Positions 43,055 through 55,291 of a stretch of DNA of 64,000 nt are shown here, piece by piece. Position 1 is the first letter of the stretch. Each line of letters begins with the position of its first letter. The position numbers and the translations under genes were made by a program. The notes under the pieces were generated by a model that was given only the letters and a program-made list of their open reading frames with translations, had not been told where the DNA came from and did no database searches. This stretch comes from Lactuca virosa (lineage: Eukaryota > Streptophyta > Magnoliopsida > Asterales > Asteraceae): assembly GCA_928212115.1 (NCBI GenBank), contig CAKMRJ010005523.1, positions 138,594,759 through 138,658,758 on the forward strand, written 5' to 3'.

Positions 43055-44660
43055 AGGGCCGGTCCTGAGGATTCAAATGCCCAGGACGAGTCGGGGAAAA
43101 AAGGCCCCTAACCCTAACATGTAATGAGTATTGTTTTGTTAAAGCAATAGGCTCAAATCAATGAACAAAATCTTGATATTCCTTTTAAGCAACGTAAAAT
43201 TTTTCTTGCGTGTTTTTGTTTCAAAAAATAGAATTTTAGTACATGAAAATATATTCTTAGTATAAAAAAGTACAAGAATTTATATCTATATTTATATTTA
43301 TGCTCGATGTGCCCGATATGCTGTTTGGATTCAAATGCAGCAAATTCTTTTTTTCATGTGCTTCGTTCAATAACCCGAAAGGAGCCCTTTATGTTGTTTG
43401 TTATTTTGGTATCCTGTTTTGACTTTTTAAGGTCAAACATATGATGTTCAACTTCAAAATGCTTATGAAATCTTCTAAAATTTATGGTAATTTAGATAAA
43501 AGTTCTTAAAATGGTAACGAGTTTTTGAAGTTAGATATGTAGCAGTATCAAAATAAAGCTGTAAATTGTGTCAATTTTGAAATCAGGAAGTGTTTAGTTT
43601 GACCTCAAAAGTCAGAGAGGGAATTATAATAAACTCGATTTTTTTGGGTCTTATTTTTTTCTTTCTTTTCATGAGGATTAACCCCTTGAACCACCGGCAA
43701 GCACCCATTTATATCAAACATCTAGCAGAAAAGCATTTAAAACGATCAATATTATCTATCCTTAAAGTTTTTCAATCAAGGGCATGAGGATTCACAAAAG
43801 TAAACATAATACCATAAGTTAATTTCAGTTTCTAATAATCTATTTCATATCATTCATTCAACATTCTATAATCTGATTGAATCAGTCAATTAGATTTCAA
43901 TCTCATAATATGACATATTGATAAACTATTAAACTGATTTCTATGAATCTGAGAAACTGATAATCTATTTATTCTATAATTCATTCAGACATTCAAGTAT
44001 GCAATTGACTCTTATAATTACACTGATAATCCTCATTCCTCAATTTCTCATAATCTATTACAGTATCGGTATTACCTGATTAGCAGGACCAAGATTGAAG
44101 AATCATAAAGTGATAATCGACCCCTCACCCTTGTCTTGCTGAGTTGATGTCGCTGGAAGCTGAGCGCTGCTCGCTATTTTTAAAAAAAAAAATTTGTGAA
44201 CGGCAACTTGATCGCTGCCTTCTGGCTTCTGTTCGACACAGCTTCTCCCGTACGATGAAGTGATGATGTTGGAGTGCTTTAGGTTTGAATTGGGCTAAAC
44301 TATACATACTATTAAAAAATAAAAATTGGGCCTCTTTAAATTGTGGACCATGTTCCTGTGCCCACCTTGCACATGCTCTAAACAAAATAAAAATTGGGCC
44401 TCTTTAAATTGTTTGTGGGCCATGTTCCTGTGCCCACAAGCTCTAATTTCTAATATACTTAATAATTAAAATTTATATACAAAATGATATCATTTTTTCC
44501 ACACGATTTTTTTGTGATTTTTATATAAAGATAAACAAAGCAACACATACAAAATTTTTTTTCTAAAACCCAAAAATCAAACCATTAGTCATATGTGCTT
44601 TGTGTAACTGGTAACCTTTTTTTTCCAGGGCCTCAAACATATTTAAAACCGTCTAGACAC
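43055..44660 (+). mobile_element. hAT-like non-autonomous DNA transposon (tentative)
   Basis: The left end reads CCAGGGCCGGTCCTGAGG and the right end CAGGGCCTCAAACATATTTA then AAACCGTCTAG. Both resemble the GGGCCGGCCCTG-type termini and GGGCCTC subterminal words of a common plant hAT family, but the right end is mutated. No transposase frame. A direct repeat containing TTGGGCCTCTTTAAATTG lies at about 44327 and 44393. Exact ends and target duplication are not resolved. Confidence 0.4.
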
Positions 44661-45611
44661 CAGCAACAGCGGAGCTGTGTTCCCGGCGGTATGGCAGGTG
44701 TCGACCACCGTATTCTTCCCAAACTGAACCCCTCTCCGTCCACCCTCATAATGTCGAACATGAGGTAGACAACGAACTGATTTAGAATTTATATATCAAA
44801 CACTACCGACCTAATGATTGTAGATAAGATGACAATGTTACAGCTACTTCTCATAATATAGTAGGACAAGAGAAGTTATATCGAGAAAACGACATAAGTA
44901 GCCTTTAAGAGGGCGGTAGCTTGGTGGTATATATATGCATATAAAATATTTTGAAGAACCTGCAAGTGCAGATAGTGAATCCTATTCAATCATGTATTAA
45001 GTGGGATTGACCTCGACCAACCGTATCAAATCGCTACCACACAACACATTCTTGAGGCATTCGGACCATGTCTTATGTAATGACTAACATAGAGTTACTA
45101 ATCGACCCAACATAGCATTTACTGTGAGTGAAACTGTACAATTCATAAAGGAAAAGCCATATTCAATGGTAATTTCACATTCTAGCTTTGAAGTCATCTT
45201 ATAAATAAAATTATTAGTTTTGACATTAGTTTGATAAACACAAATAACTTTCTTTCATTTTCATTTCTTTGTATCACCTTTTCACGTGTACGTAAACTAA
45301 ATATTAATAGAAATATTCAAATATCACTCAAACGGGAAAGATACAACGTCAGTACCATCATTAGTCTATAATTTAACACGAAAGAAAATATATTATATAT
45401 AAAATCGACGTCATGCATCTTTGACTACTGTTAATGAGCACAACAACTTCCAATATTTTCTTATAATTAAAAAAATAGAGAATACAAGTATACAACCCTT
45501 TAATTTCAATAAGCCCAATCATACATTCATACTTACTTCAAGAGTTGGAAAAACAAATCAAACTAGGGTATACATGATATTTTATAATTCTCCAGCGCTA
45601 AAATAATACAT
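44661..45611. other. Intergenic, downstream of KCS
   Basis: A/T-rich sequence without a credible coding frame or element boundary. It includes whatever 3' untranslated region the KCS transcript has (45611 leftward). Confidence 0.5.
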
Positions 45612-47153
45612 TTACACACATATTTCTACAGGGAATTTATGAATGCAATCGGCCCAAGGGTTACTATCCGACGGCTTGACGGCTCGAATGGCTTCCCAAA
45701 CGGCGCTGTTACATTTAAACCCGCTGCCGAAAGCTATTTGCCAAACACGGTTTCCTTTCTTCATACGCCCTTTAGCCTCCGTGTAAGCCAGCTCATACCA
45801 GATCGAGCTTGATGACGTGTTCCCGAACCTATACAACGTCATCCTCGACGGCTCCACGTGTTCCTCCGACAACTGCAAGTTCTTCTCCAGCTCGTCTATA
45901 ACTGCCCTCCCGCCGGCATGAATACAGAAGTGATCAAACGCAAGCTTGAAGTCCGGTATGTAAGGTTTTAATTTGGAGTCTGTTAGTTTTCTTGCGATTA
46001 GGGTTCCGAAGAACAAAAGCTGCTCGCTGATCGGAAGGACGAGTGGGCCTAAAGTGGTAATGTTTGCTTTTAATGCACCGCCGGCGATGGCCATTAAGTC
46101 TTTGGATAGTGAAACTCCGACTTTTCCGGTGTCGTCTTCTTCTTGGTAAACGCAGTTGAATGCGGTGTCATCGGATCCACGGTGGGTTCGTACGACGTGA
46201 AGGAGTTTGTATTTTGCACGGTGTTTATCGGTGGACTTGTTTGATAAAAGCACGGCGGCGCAACCGACTCTAAATAAACAGTTTGGGATCAGCATTGATT
46301 TTTTGTTCCCGAAGTACCAATTTTGAGTTATGTTCTCCATGCTGACGACAACTGCGTAGCTGTTACGGTGTACCTGTAGCATGTCTTTGGCCAAATCAAC
46401 GGCGATCACCCCGGCGCTGCACCCCATACCACCGAGGTTAAAGGTTTTAATATTTCCCCGGAGTTTGTATTTGTTGACTATTATGGAAGATAGCGACGGG
46501 GTCGGATTAAAAAGACTGCAATTCACAACCAAGATTCCAATATCTTTGGGATCAAGGTTGGTGGATTTGAACAGATTATCAAGAGCTCCAAACATAACTT
46601 GCTCCGCTTCTTCTCTAGCAGCGGCCATGGATGGTTCCGGCGGAACGCTGTGCAGCGCCGGTGGGAGATAAGTCTCTTCTCCAAGACCAGAACGTTCAAG
46701 TATCTTCCTTTGGAACTCCAGCGCTGACTCATTGAAACCTCCATGCAGTTTTGAGCGTTCCATGAACACGTCGAATTTGACTTTCAAGTTTTCCGGCGGA
46801 CGGTAACATGAGTAATCAACAAGGTACACGTGTCTTGGTCTACTCATAAGGTAGACAGTGGATCCAAGAACGGCAACTCCAGATAACGCCATGACGGCGA
46901 TGAAATTATACTGGAGATGAAAATACAGTTTTCCGATTTCATCAAGGTTTACCTGGGAAGCATGGACAGCGGTGACGGCGATAAGAGGGAGGAATAGGAG
47001 GGTAACAAGGTGGCTCATGAGGTAGTGGTAGCCTAATTTGACGTATTTCAGCTTAACACTATTGAGAAAGTTAGGAAGTGGGTGACTCGGTTGTTGAATC
47101 TCGACGGTGGTGGCGCTTTCAGCGTTGGACTGGTGGAGAGAAGTGGTGGCCAT
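45612..47153 (-). CDS. 3-ketoacyl-CoA synthase (KCS4/KCS9-type)
   Basis: A single-exon frame of 513 codons from the ATG at 47153-47151 to TAA at 45612. The enzyme condenses malonyl-CoA with long acyl-CoAs, the first step of very-long-chain fatty acid elongation in the ER, feeding cuticular wax, suberin and sphingolipids. Visible: two N-terminal membrane segments (about residues 46-64 and 85-103), motif SVKLKYVKLGYHYL, active-site Cys245 in GGMGCSAGVIAVDLAKD, His412 in HFCIHAGGRAVIDEL, and Asn445 in RFGNTSSSSIWYEL. All triad residues are intact and length is normal for the family. The frame stays open 34 codons further upstream, but a TATA box lies between that ATG and this one, so the downstream ATG (context CCACCAATGGCC) is preferred. 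The closest named relatives by eye are the KCS4/KCS9/KCS17 group; the exact orthologue is uncertain. The gene is flanked by transposon-derived DNA on both sides. Confidence 0.95.
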   Translation of the reverse strand: MATTSLHQSNAESATTVEIQQPSHPLPNFLNSVKLKYVKLGYHYLMSHLVTLLFLPLIAVTAVHASQVNLDEIGKLYFHLQYNFIAVMALSGVAVLGSTVYLMSRPRHVYLVDYSCYRPPENLKVKFDVFMERSKLHGGFNESALEFQRKILERSGLGEETYLPPALHSVPPEPSMAAAREEAEQVMFGALDNLFKSTNLDPKDIGILVVNCSLFNPTPSLSSIIVNKYKLRGNIKTFNLGGMGCSAGVIAVDLAKDMLQVHRNSYAVVVSMENITQNWYFGNKKSMLIPNCLFRVGCAAVLLSNKSTDKHRAKYKLLHVVRTHRGSDDTAFNCVYQEEDDTGKVGVSLSKDLMAIAGGALKANITTLGPLVLPISEQLLFFGTLIARKLTDSKLKPYIPDFKLAFDHFCIHAGGRAVIDELEKNLQLSEEHVEPSRMTLYRFGNTSSSSIWYELAYTEAKGRMKKGNRVWQIAFGSGFKCNSAVWEAIRAVKPSDSNPWADCIHKFPVEICV

Positions 47154-47208
47154 TGGTGGTGGTGGTTTAAAGAACTGGTTTTGTGGAGAGTGGGCGAAGA
47201 AGGGAAAT

Positions 47209-47219
47209 ACTATATATTG
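47209..47219 (-). promoter_or_regulatory. TATA box of the KCS gene
   Basis: The minus strand reads CAATATATAGT about 60 bp upstream of the chosen ATG, which leaves a short 5' leader of roughly 30 nt. Confidence 0.6.
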
Positions 47220-48199
47220 AGAAGGATAGTAGAAACTAGAAACGGTATGGAACAATTAACTTTGAGAAATAAAGTCGATCCAACCATCAACTGCCAAGGT
47301 CCACGTGTCGTGAATTTGAATGGTTTCTTCAATAATTGGTTATATTATTATAATTATTATTACTTATCCTAATGGAAAAATATAGTGTCCCTAAACTAGA
47401 TTATTGTTTATTTATTTATTTAGATTTAGAAGTTTTTGTTAAAGCTATTTATTTGTTATAAAAATGAATCTCACATTTTTATTCTCCTTCAAGGTACTCA
47501 ATTGTATAATATAGATTTTATAATTACTATGTATCTCGTAAAATAAAATAAAATGGTAACCGCATTATCTTAACGATCGAGGTTAAACTGTCCTAAAACT
47601 TATGTTGAAGGTCAATTACATAACATAAAACAATTTTGGGTGTTTCACAATTTGACCTCTAGATCTATTGTGATCTATTGTGTGGAGTTACAGTACACCA
47701 CCACTAAACTACGTACCATCACGATTGACATGGAAAATGTTAAACATCATACTAATACTTTATTTTTACATGCAACTTTTCATATTTTAACTATCTATCA
47801 TGTATTTATTACGTTCTATCAAACATTAGAAGAGTTTGGTTTTTATAGTTGGAACTGTAAACTATAATTTTGACTACGTAATGTCATTAAGTTTTATGAT
47901 TATTAACTTAGTTCAACACCCTCATCGTAATTGATTGATGCTTATCGTAACATCATAATCAATGTGGGTACATGTATGTTTCTTATTAGCATGTGAATTG
48001 CAATCGAGGCTCACAAATATCGCTTTAGATGAGTTTGTAACACACGCAAAATCATGATGGCTATCATATTAAATGACATATGGTGTTAGTAACAAATACA
48101 CTTCATATGTATTTTAATAGACATTTACGGGTGTAGAGTGTTAGCATAATAAAAATATTGGGTTTCATATGTACATGTATATTTTAATAGATATTTATG
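47220..48199. other. KCS upstream region and intergenic DNA
   Basis: A/T-rich, no further gene seen. A ~70-bp near-tandem repeat (ATTTTAATAGA at 48111 and 48181, each with GTGTAGAGTGTTAGCAT) lies at its right end. Confidence 0.5.
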
Positions 48200-48850
48200 G
48201 TGTAGAGTGTTAGCATATTAAAAAATATTGGGTTACGTATTTCTTTTCATTGACCTTTTATTTAGCCATAAGTTAACCATATATACCTCCTTATTTATGT
48301 ATGTATAGTTGTAATTCACTTTTTCTTTCAATAATAGACCTTAGTTTTATTCCTTTGATTTTTTTTATCAATTTATACACGAGGTATTAGAGCGCTATTC
48401 GATTCATGTCTGTTAATTTTATGATTGTGGAAAACTTTATAGGATGCACAATATCATGGATCAAAATGTCCTTATTTGGTTTGTTTTCCATATAGTAGAT
48501 TGGTTTCAATCTATAAGCTTTGTTGGGTATACTTTTTGATCTCGTTTTTTTGGGTATGCTTTTCGATCTCATTGTTGTTGTTGTTATCGTTCGGTGTTGG
48601 GTTTTTCTTGTTCTTGTTACTGCTTTTGTTTTGGTATTAGATACCCGTTTCTCTTGATTATTCGCATTATGGCTCCAAAAGATTATTCTTTTCAATCTAT
48701 TAGTAGATAACTTGATGGAAATTACTATGCCAAGTAGAGTTATGTAATGATCATTTTTTGTATCGCAAACACATGTTGAGTATTGTTACTCGTGTAATAG
48801 GTAAACTGGCAGATGATAAAGTTATTAATTATTCAATGTTGTTTCATTAG
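48200..48850 (+). pseudogene. Ty1/copia 5' fragment with gag start (degraded)
   Basis: GGTATTAGAGCGC at about 48384 resembles a tRNA-Met primer site. At about 48670 the plus strand reads MAPKDYSFQSISR, stop, LDGNYYAK, stop, SYVMIIF. This is the start of a copia gag (substrate-recognition segment LDGxNYxxW) with stops in place of tryptophans and other residues. No pol remains. Confidence 0.5.
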
Positions 48851-49560
48851 TAAAAAACTGGTCTTTGGCCACGCAAAAAACCTGTCACTATAGACATTTT
48901 ATGACGTGTTTTTTTTTCATTCAATGTGAATGGAAAGGTCGCATCATTAAAGGTAAGTTATGGTGACGTTTAATTGTGGTGACTATAACACATAAAAACC
49001 ATTACTATATGTAAAAACCGTCCCCATAAGGTACCAATTTTTTAGTTTTTTCAATCATTTTTATAAACCGTCACCATAAACTATTTTCCCTCACAAGTTG
49101 TTTTGTTTTCATGACTATTACTGACTTTTAGTGACACATAATAGATTAAAGTATGACCATTAAACTAATATTAGTCACATGTTTTTTCATTTGTCATGGT
49201 TATTATTGACTTTTAGTGACACGTAATATATTAAATCATGATCATAAACTACTTTTAGTCACACGTTTCGTTCATTTGTCATGACTATTACTGACTTTTA
49301 ATAACACATTTTTTATTAAACTGTGATCATAAACTACAATTAGTCACATGTTTTTTTTTTGTTTGTTATGACTACTATTGAATTTTAGTGGCACATAATA
49401 TATTAACACGTGACCATAAACTACTTTTAATCACATGCTTTTTTGTTTGTCATAACTATTATTGACTTTTAGTGACACACAATAGATTAAACGGTGATTA
49501 TTATTGACATTTGATCACACTTTTTGTTTGTCATGACTATTGTTGAACAACTTAAAATCA
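48847..49560 (+). mobile_element. CACTA-like terminus with ~85-bp subterminal repeats (tentative)
   Basis: CATTAGTAAAAAACTGGTCTTT at 48847 (mutated CACTAGTAAAAAACTGG-type end) is followed by GTGAC-rich sequence and at least five tandem units of 84-87 bp. The unit word GTGACACATA or a variant is at 49131, 49216, 49301, 49388 and 49472. Subterminal repeats and this terminus fit CACTA elements. No transposase and no opposite end found. Confidence 0.4.
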
Positions 49561-50189
49561 TTTATATGTCAAATATTGTTCAATTAACATCATGTACGTT
49601 ATTACGATAAACAACTTAAATTAATAGACATACTATACAAATCATCTAATACATCAAAATGATACAATTACATACAAAATATAATAATTTTTTAACAACT
49701 AAAACCATTTGCTGGATTACCAAGTGTTAAATTATCTCATAAAATCCGCCAATTGCTATTTAAGTTGTGTTTGTCTTAGTTGTAAATCAGTGGCCTATGA
49801 GAAGAAGAAAAAGGAATTAGAAACTACATATTTTTAACAACTTTAAACAAGTAACAAAAGTACATTGCTATTATATATATTAGATCCAATACATGAGGTG
49901 TACTTATTTTCACGCCTAGGGGTAAAACGTATAGCATGCGCTAATCAACAATATCCACCATGTGGGTAAATCATCAACAAATGCAAGATTGATTCCGATT
50001 TCAACACGCCATAACTATTCATCACAAATGCAAGAATAAGCTATAAATTGGTAAGATTTCTCAAAGTACAATGTTGAAATAGGAAAATTTTGAAAGTAGG
50101 ATATTATAAAGACCAATAAACCATCATATCTATAATACTTCTGATGTGTGTTTTTATGTATATATTTTAATTGCTCAAGTTTTAAATTT
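49561..50189. other. A/T-rich intergenic DNA
   Basis: No gene, element boundary or strong repeat recognised. Confidence 0.5.
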
Positions 50190-51625
50190 ATAAAACTGAT
50201 TTTATCGCAACCTGACTAATAAACACACTAGGCAGTGTACCTAATCGTGCAATAGTATAGTTGTGGTAAGACCGGGTGTCGAACACAAGGGGAACGATAA
50301 GTGAATTAATTTGGATTTTTTGATTATAGGTTACATTAAACACACAAAAACAATAAAGAGGGGCTTATTGGAATTAAATCTCAATCAAACAGCTAAACAG
50401 CAAATCTCGATAAATTGAATGGAAACAAATCTCTTTAGGTACTTTTGTTTAGACTGGATTTCATCTCAAAATACTGGCTAACTACTACATGCAATGGATA
50501 TTTACTCATTATTCACCGATTCCTAATATGACCAACATCATGACCAGACTACTAATCCTTTGATTTTAATAAAACTATTAATTCAGTGATCAAGTGAACA
50601 AACAATCATGCAAATCGGTGTTTAGTTTGTATTAAGCAATATTTGATCTTTATTAATCCTAATGATCATAGAAATTAAATCATGAATATAATGATCATCT
50701 ACTCATGCACACACATTAAAGTTTATCACCTTATTTCCTAACCCTAGGTTTTGATCTAACTCTAGTCATAATTACCAATGATCATGGACAACTATGATTC
50801 AAATTAACACACTCAGAATGATCATCTAAACTCTATTAGTTCAGCAATAGGGAATAAAGTAACAATCTTTAACGCATATGGATCTTGCAATCAAAGTTGA
50901 CAAAATAAATTAAATAATAACTAACAATCCAAATAGCAATTAATACATAATCTCAAAGATTCATCTAGTCATAAACACAAAGCAAAGGGTTTTAACACCC
51001 AAATCTGAAACTAGTGGCATATGGAATCACATTGGAATGCTAATAATGATCAGAACAAAAATACAAATGATTTAAGGCATGAATCCACTCTCTAATCCTT
51101 TAAATCTTCACTCCTATCATCTTAATGGCCTTCCAGCCGCCTCTAGACCCTCAAAACGGCAGAAGAAGTGTTTATTGTTGACCAAGGATAGATAAAAGTC
51201 ATAATCTTGCTTTAGGTTAACCAAAAATCGCAAGATATAGGATTTTCTTCCGACTAAGTACGTTGGGCGTACATATCATTACGCTGAGTGTAATGTGTAA
51301 AAATCGCGTCTAGACCCTTAGCCACCCAGCCACATACATTGGGCGTACTCCCATTACGCTGGGCGTAAAAGGATGCTTCAGCCAATCTCTTCCTTTTTGC
51401 AATCCAACTCCAATTTCCAGCATTTTCGCTTCCTTTCCGCTTTAGCAACAAATTATACCTGTAAAATATAAATTAAAGCATTATAAGTACCTTTTAGTTA
51501 TAAATAGCATAAAAGCATAGTATAAAATAATAAGAAAACGTCATATATATATGTATAAAATAGACGTTATCACACTACCCCACACAAGTTTTTTGCTTGC
51601 CCTCAAGCACAACTAATTTTTATTA
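50190..51625. repeat. Unclassified dispersed-repeat-like segment
   Basis: Begins near AATCGTGCAATAGTATAG with GGTAAGACCGGGTGTCGAAC, and ends near CCCCACACAAGTTTTTTGCT, TGCCCTCAAGCAC. Both phrases are familiar from dispersed plant repeats, but I cannot name the family. It contains TACGTTGGGCGTAC-type dyads at 51258-51372. Confidence 0.4.
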
Positions 51626-51628
51626 TTA

Positions 51629-53597
51629 TCACTACTACAAAAATGGGCTTTGCTTACTCGACGCCGAAAACGAACAGTCACTCATACAATATTTTAAGTA
51701 GTTGAAGGTGTTCATCGTGTGACTATTCGAAACCATATTTCCACACCTTCTAATAATTAAGTAGCTGAAGTGAACTGAAAGATTTTAGCGGAACATTCAA
51801 CCACTTATTAATTGGGAGGCGTGACTATAGAAGATTGAGTTCGACGCATTAGTTACTCTATACATAAAAAAAGTGACAAATATACTGGAGTAAAAAAAGT
51901 GTTAGGGTGCAAAGTCACTCTTGGATGTATTAGTGCTTTACCAACTTGTATTGTGTGATGAGTTGTCTTTTCTATAAATAGGAAGTGAGTGACACTCATT
52001 TATGTAATGAGCACTTTGAGAGCATTAGTTTAGAGAGAGAAATTGCAAGACCCATTTGTACTCTTTCTATCAATACTAATGAGAGCTAAACCCAGATTTA
52101 TTTACTTCATGTGTTCTTGAGTTTACATGATGATTCACTAGATCTTTTCTAATTCCGCACATGTCATCATAATCAACACCACTACAATTGGTATCAGAGC
52201 AGGATTCATACACAATTGATCTGTTTTTCTGAATTTTCGAAAAAGTTTTGAGTCTCGTTCTAGATTTCAATTTTCAACTCTTTTGTATCAGAAATTCATA
52301 CTAGATCTACTTTTGTGAGTCGATTTTGCGTTCTAGTTGCTAATTCGAGTGTTCGATTGGTGATTATCAAGAGTTTTATCTATTTAATTTTGTTCAAATT
52401 CAAGGTTTTCTCAAATTCTGTCCGTACATTAATGACGAACTTTAACATGAACACGATGACGTCCTATTCTCATCTCCTTGGTTCATCGACTAAAATTTTG
52501 ATGCTGATACCCGAGTATTATGATTAGTGGGCTGATCGGATGGAAGATTACTTAAATGGAATCGATGAAGAGTTATGGAAGTGTATTACTGGTGAAGTTC
52601 GTCCACCTCCTGCTGTTCAGAATATTGGAACTTCTTCCAATAATCAAAATGTTCAAGAGATCGTTGAAAGACTTGTGAAGAATGAGAGAGAAATTGCAAC
52701 ACCCATTTGTACTCTTTCTATCAATACTAATGAGAGCTAAACCCAGATGTATTTACTTCGTGTGTTCATGTTCATGATTTGTATGATGATTCACTAGATC
52801 TTTCATATTCCGCACATGCCATCATAATCAACACCACTATAAAAAAGGTGACAAAAAAAGTATCCAAATGTCATAAATCGTCACATGAAGTAAATGTTTA
52901 TGTCGCTAACTCATAAATTGGAGTCTGTCTCACATGATTTCAGTGTAGCAAAAACTCAGTACATATGGTCTCATAACTATAACTGTGACTGAAGTTGAAC
53001 GTGTGTTATAGCTTGCCTACCGTTTATGTGTATAGTCACTTGTTATTTCAAAGTGGTTGTATGGATTTCGAATAGCCACACCATATCACAAATGTGTATC
53101 GAATGATTTTTATTAGTCATGTGGCGAAATACTCATGTAGCTATTATTTAGAGCAAAAATGATGAAAAAGTGATAATCATTAAGCTTGATATTAGTTACA
53201 TTGAGTGTTATTGTTTGTAAATCAAGTGATAATATATTTTTAATCTTTTATGTGTGTAGTCACATGTTATTTCAAAGCGGTTGTATTGATTTCGAATAGC
53301 CACACCATATCATAAATGTGTATCCAAATGATTTTTATTAGTCGCTTTTATTTCGAAGTGGCTATATGGATTTCAAATATTTTTAGATAGTCTTAACTGA
53401 AATTGAGAATTGCATAACATAATTTCAAGGAAAGAGTGTATGAGGGAACCTTCGACAACACTTGGTCGTGATTTTGATGTGGTGGATAGATACTAAGTCA
53501 AAGTATTTGGTAGAGATCATTTAGTATTTGAAAACGTTAAATGTAGCAGCATACATGAAATTATTAACAAAATTAAATACATAATTATAGATCATAT
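51629..53597 (+). mobile_element. CACTA-like non-autonomous sequence (tentative), host of two insertions
   Basis: CACTACTACAAAAATGGGC at 51630 is a typical CACTA terminus. The body has GTGAC words and long direct repeats (about 53028-53120 and 53247-53343, sharing TTTCGAATAGCCACACCATA). A short copia derivative is inserted at 51900-52841 and element E begins at 53598; similar A/T-rich sequence resumes at 63843. The opposite terminus is not found in the window. Confidence 0.4.
51900..52841 (+). mobile_element. Short Ty1/copia derivative
   Basis: 5' LTR 51900-52186 (TGTTAGGGTGC to CACTACA, TATA box TCTATAAATAGG at about 51972), primer site TGGTATCAGAGC 52189-52200, a short gag remnant (TKILMLIPEYYD, stop, WADRMEDYLNGIDEELW at about 52490-52580), then only the second half of the 3' LTR (about 52686-52841). 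AAAAG precedes it and AAAAAG follows, compatible with a target duplication. A deletion joins gag directly to mid-LTR. Confidence 0.75.
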
Positions 53598-55291
53598 TGT
53601 AACAACGTAAATTTCCAAAACAATTTTTCATTTTTAAATCATACTTTTAATCATAAAACAATATCAAAACATAATGTATCCAATGTCATCATCACAAAAC
53701 AATTCCCAGAATCTCAACATAATCTCTATGAGTGTGTACTGATCATGCCGGCGCCTTCCCGCGTTCCTCACTGGTACCTGAAACACGTAACACACAACAC
53801 GGTAAGCATAAATGCTTAGTGAGTTCCCCAAAATACCACATACAACACATACGCCACTCGAGGCTACAGTACGACCCTCCGGTCGATGTGTCTCAGCTGG
53901 ACCCTCCAGTCCCGTAGCTCGTTGGACCCTCTGGTCCGGTCATAGCTCGTCGGACCCTTCAGTCCAGTCTGTGTCGTTGGACCCTTCGATCCGGTCTATA
54001 TCGTTGGGCCCTTCGGCCCGGTCTGTTCAACGCATAGCATACATATAACACAATGCACATAATCTCATATATACACATAGCATACAAGACCCTCCGGTCT
54101 ACACATAAATACCACTCTAGGTAATGTATAGTGAGAAGACTCACCTCGGGTATCTCGGATAATCTCGCACACGAAAACACTGATCTAGCCCCCGCCTAAA
54201 CACATAAACAGTACTTCTCGAATAAATAATGGCTCTCAAAGGCTAGATTACATCCCTTCCTACAATCCCACAGAAGGGTAAAAGACCATTTTACCCCTCC
54301 CTGACCCAAATGTCCAAATGTTGACCAAAACCCTAAAAGTCAACGAAAGTCAACAGGGGCAGTACGCGGCGCGTACCAGCTCTTGTACGTGGGGCGTACT
54401 CCGGCGATCCAGAATCCGGGTCTCAGACCCTTATGTTGCGCGTACTGAGATTTACGCCCAACGTAAGTCTCAGTTTCAGCCTTTCTTGGATTTTGGTCTT
54501 AAACGGTTAAGACATAAACTCAAACTCTAGATCTGACTTCTCTAAGATCACTTAATCCATAAAGTCGAGACCTTTAAGTCTTTGCATGGCTGTAAAGGTC
54601 CCTAATCACTCTAACACCTTTCCTTCTTCCTCATAAAGTCTAGATCTCATGCATGGCTCAATATTCACGTCCAAGATTGGATTTTTATGAACATACAACT
54701 CATATTACCCTGAAATATGGCAGATCTAGGCCAATGGAGACCATTTGCTCATAAAGTCTCCACCTTGGGACCAAAAACCCTAAAAATTGGTCCAAGAAGC
54801 ACAAATCACAAATGACAAGGAAAGCTTTGAGCTTTTTACCTCAGAAAGAAGCTCCAACCTCTATAGAACTCAGATCTACTCTTGTCCACCAACTTCTAGC
54901 TCCTAAAATGGCCTCCTCTTCTCTTTCACCATCTTGAAATGGCACTTTGAAGCTTAGAACACACACACACAAGCTAGGAACGAAGGGTAACTCTCTATTA
55001 GGGTTTCACTCTCTGAAATGGTGGCTGAGGATAAGGCCTTAACATTCCTTTTATAGTGTACAGGCCACAAATTTGGGTTTGCATCTGGGCCCGGTACGCC
55101 CAGCGTAACCCTGGGTACGCCGAGCATACCTAGGCGAGTCCGCATCCAACTTAAGCGCATGAGTACGCGCAGCGTACTCTTCAGTACGCCCAGCGTACTT
55201 ATTTGCCTTAATATTTCCTTTAAGGGTTAAACTTGATAACTTGGAAAAGAAGAAGGGTTAAATAGATATACCTGAATTTCGGGATGTTACA
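53598..55291 (-). repeat. 3' LTR of element E
   Basis: 1694 bp. On the minus strand: TATA box CACTATAAAAGG (about 55040-55052), GTACGC...GCGTAC dyads at 55093-55200 and 54357-54475, donor GAG/GTGAGT with GT at 54144-54143, CTCACTAAGC at 53824-53815, acceptor TTTCAG ending 53778 (367 nt). A hairpin-rich GGACCCTYCGGTCC repeat cassette lies at 53873-54030. Confidence 0.92.

Noticed and set aside
44125..44385. 86-codon minus frame in the hAT-like element
   Set aside because: Low-complexity start and no similarity recognised; likely chance.
47154..47255. 34-residue N-terminal extension of the KCS protein
   Set aside because: Upstream of the TATA box and without similarity to KCS N-termini.
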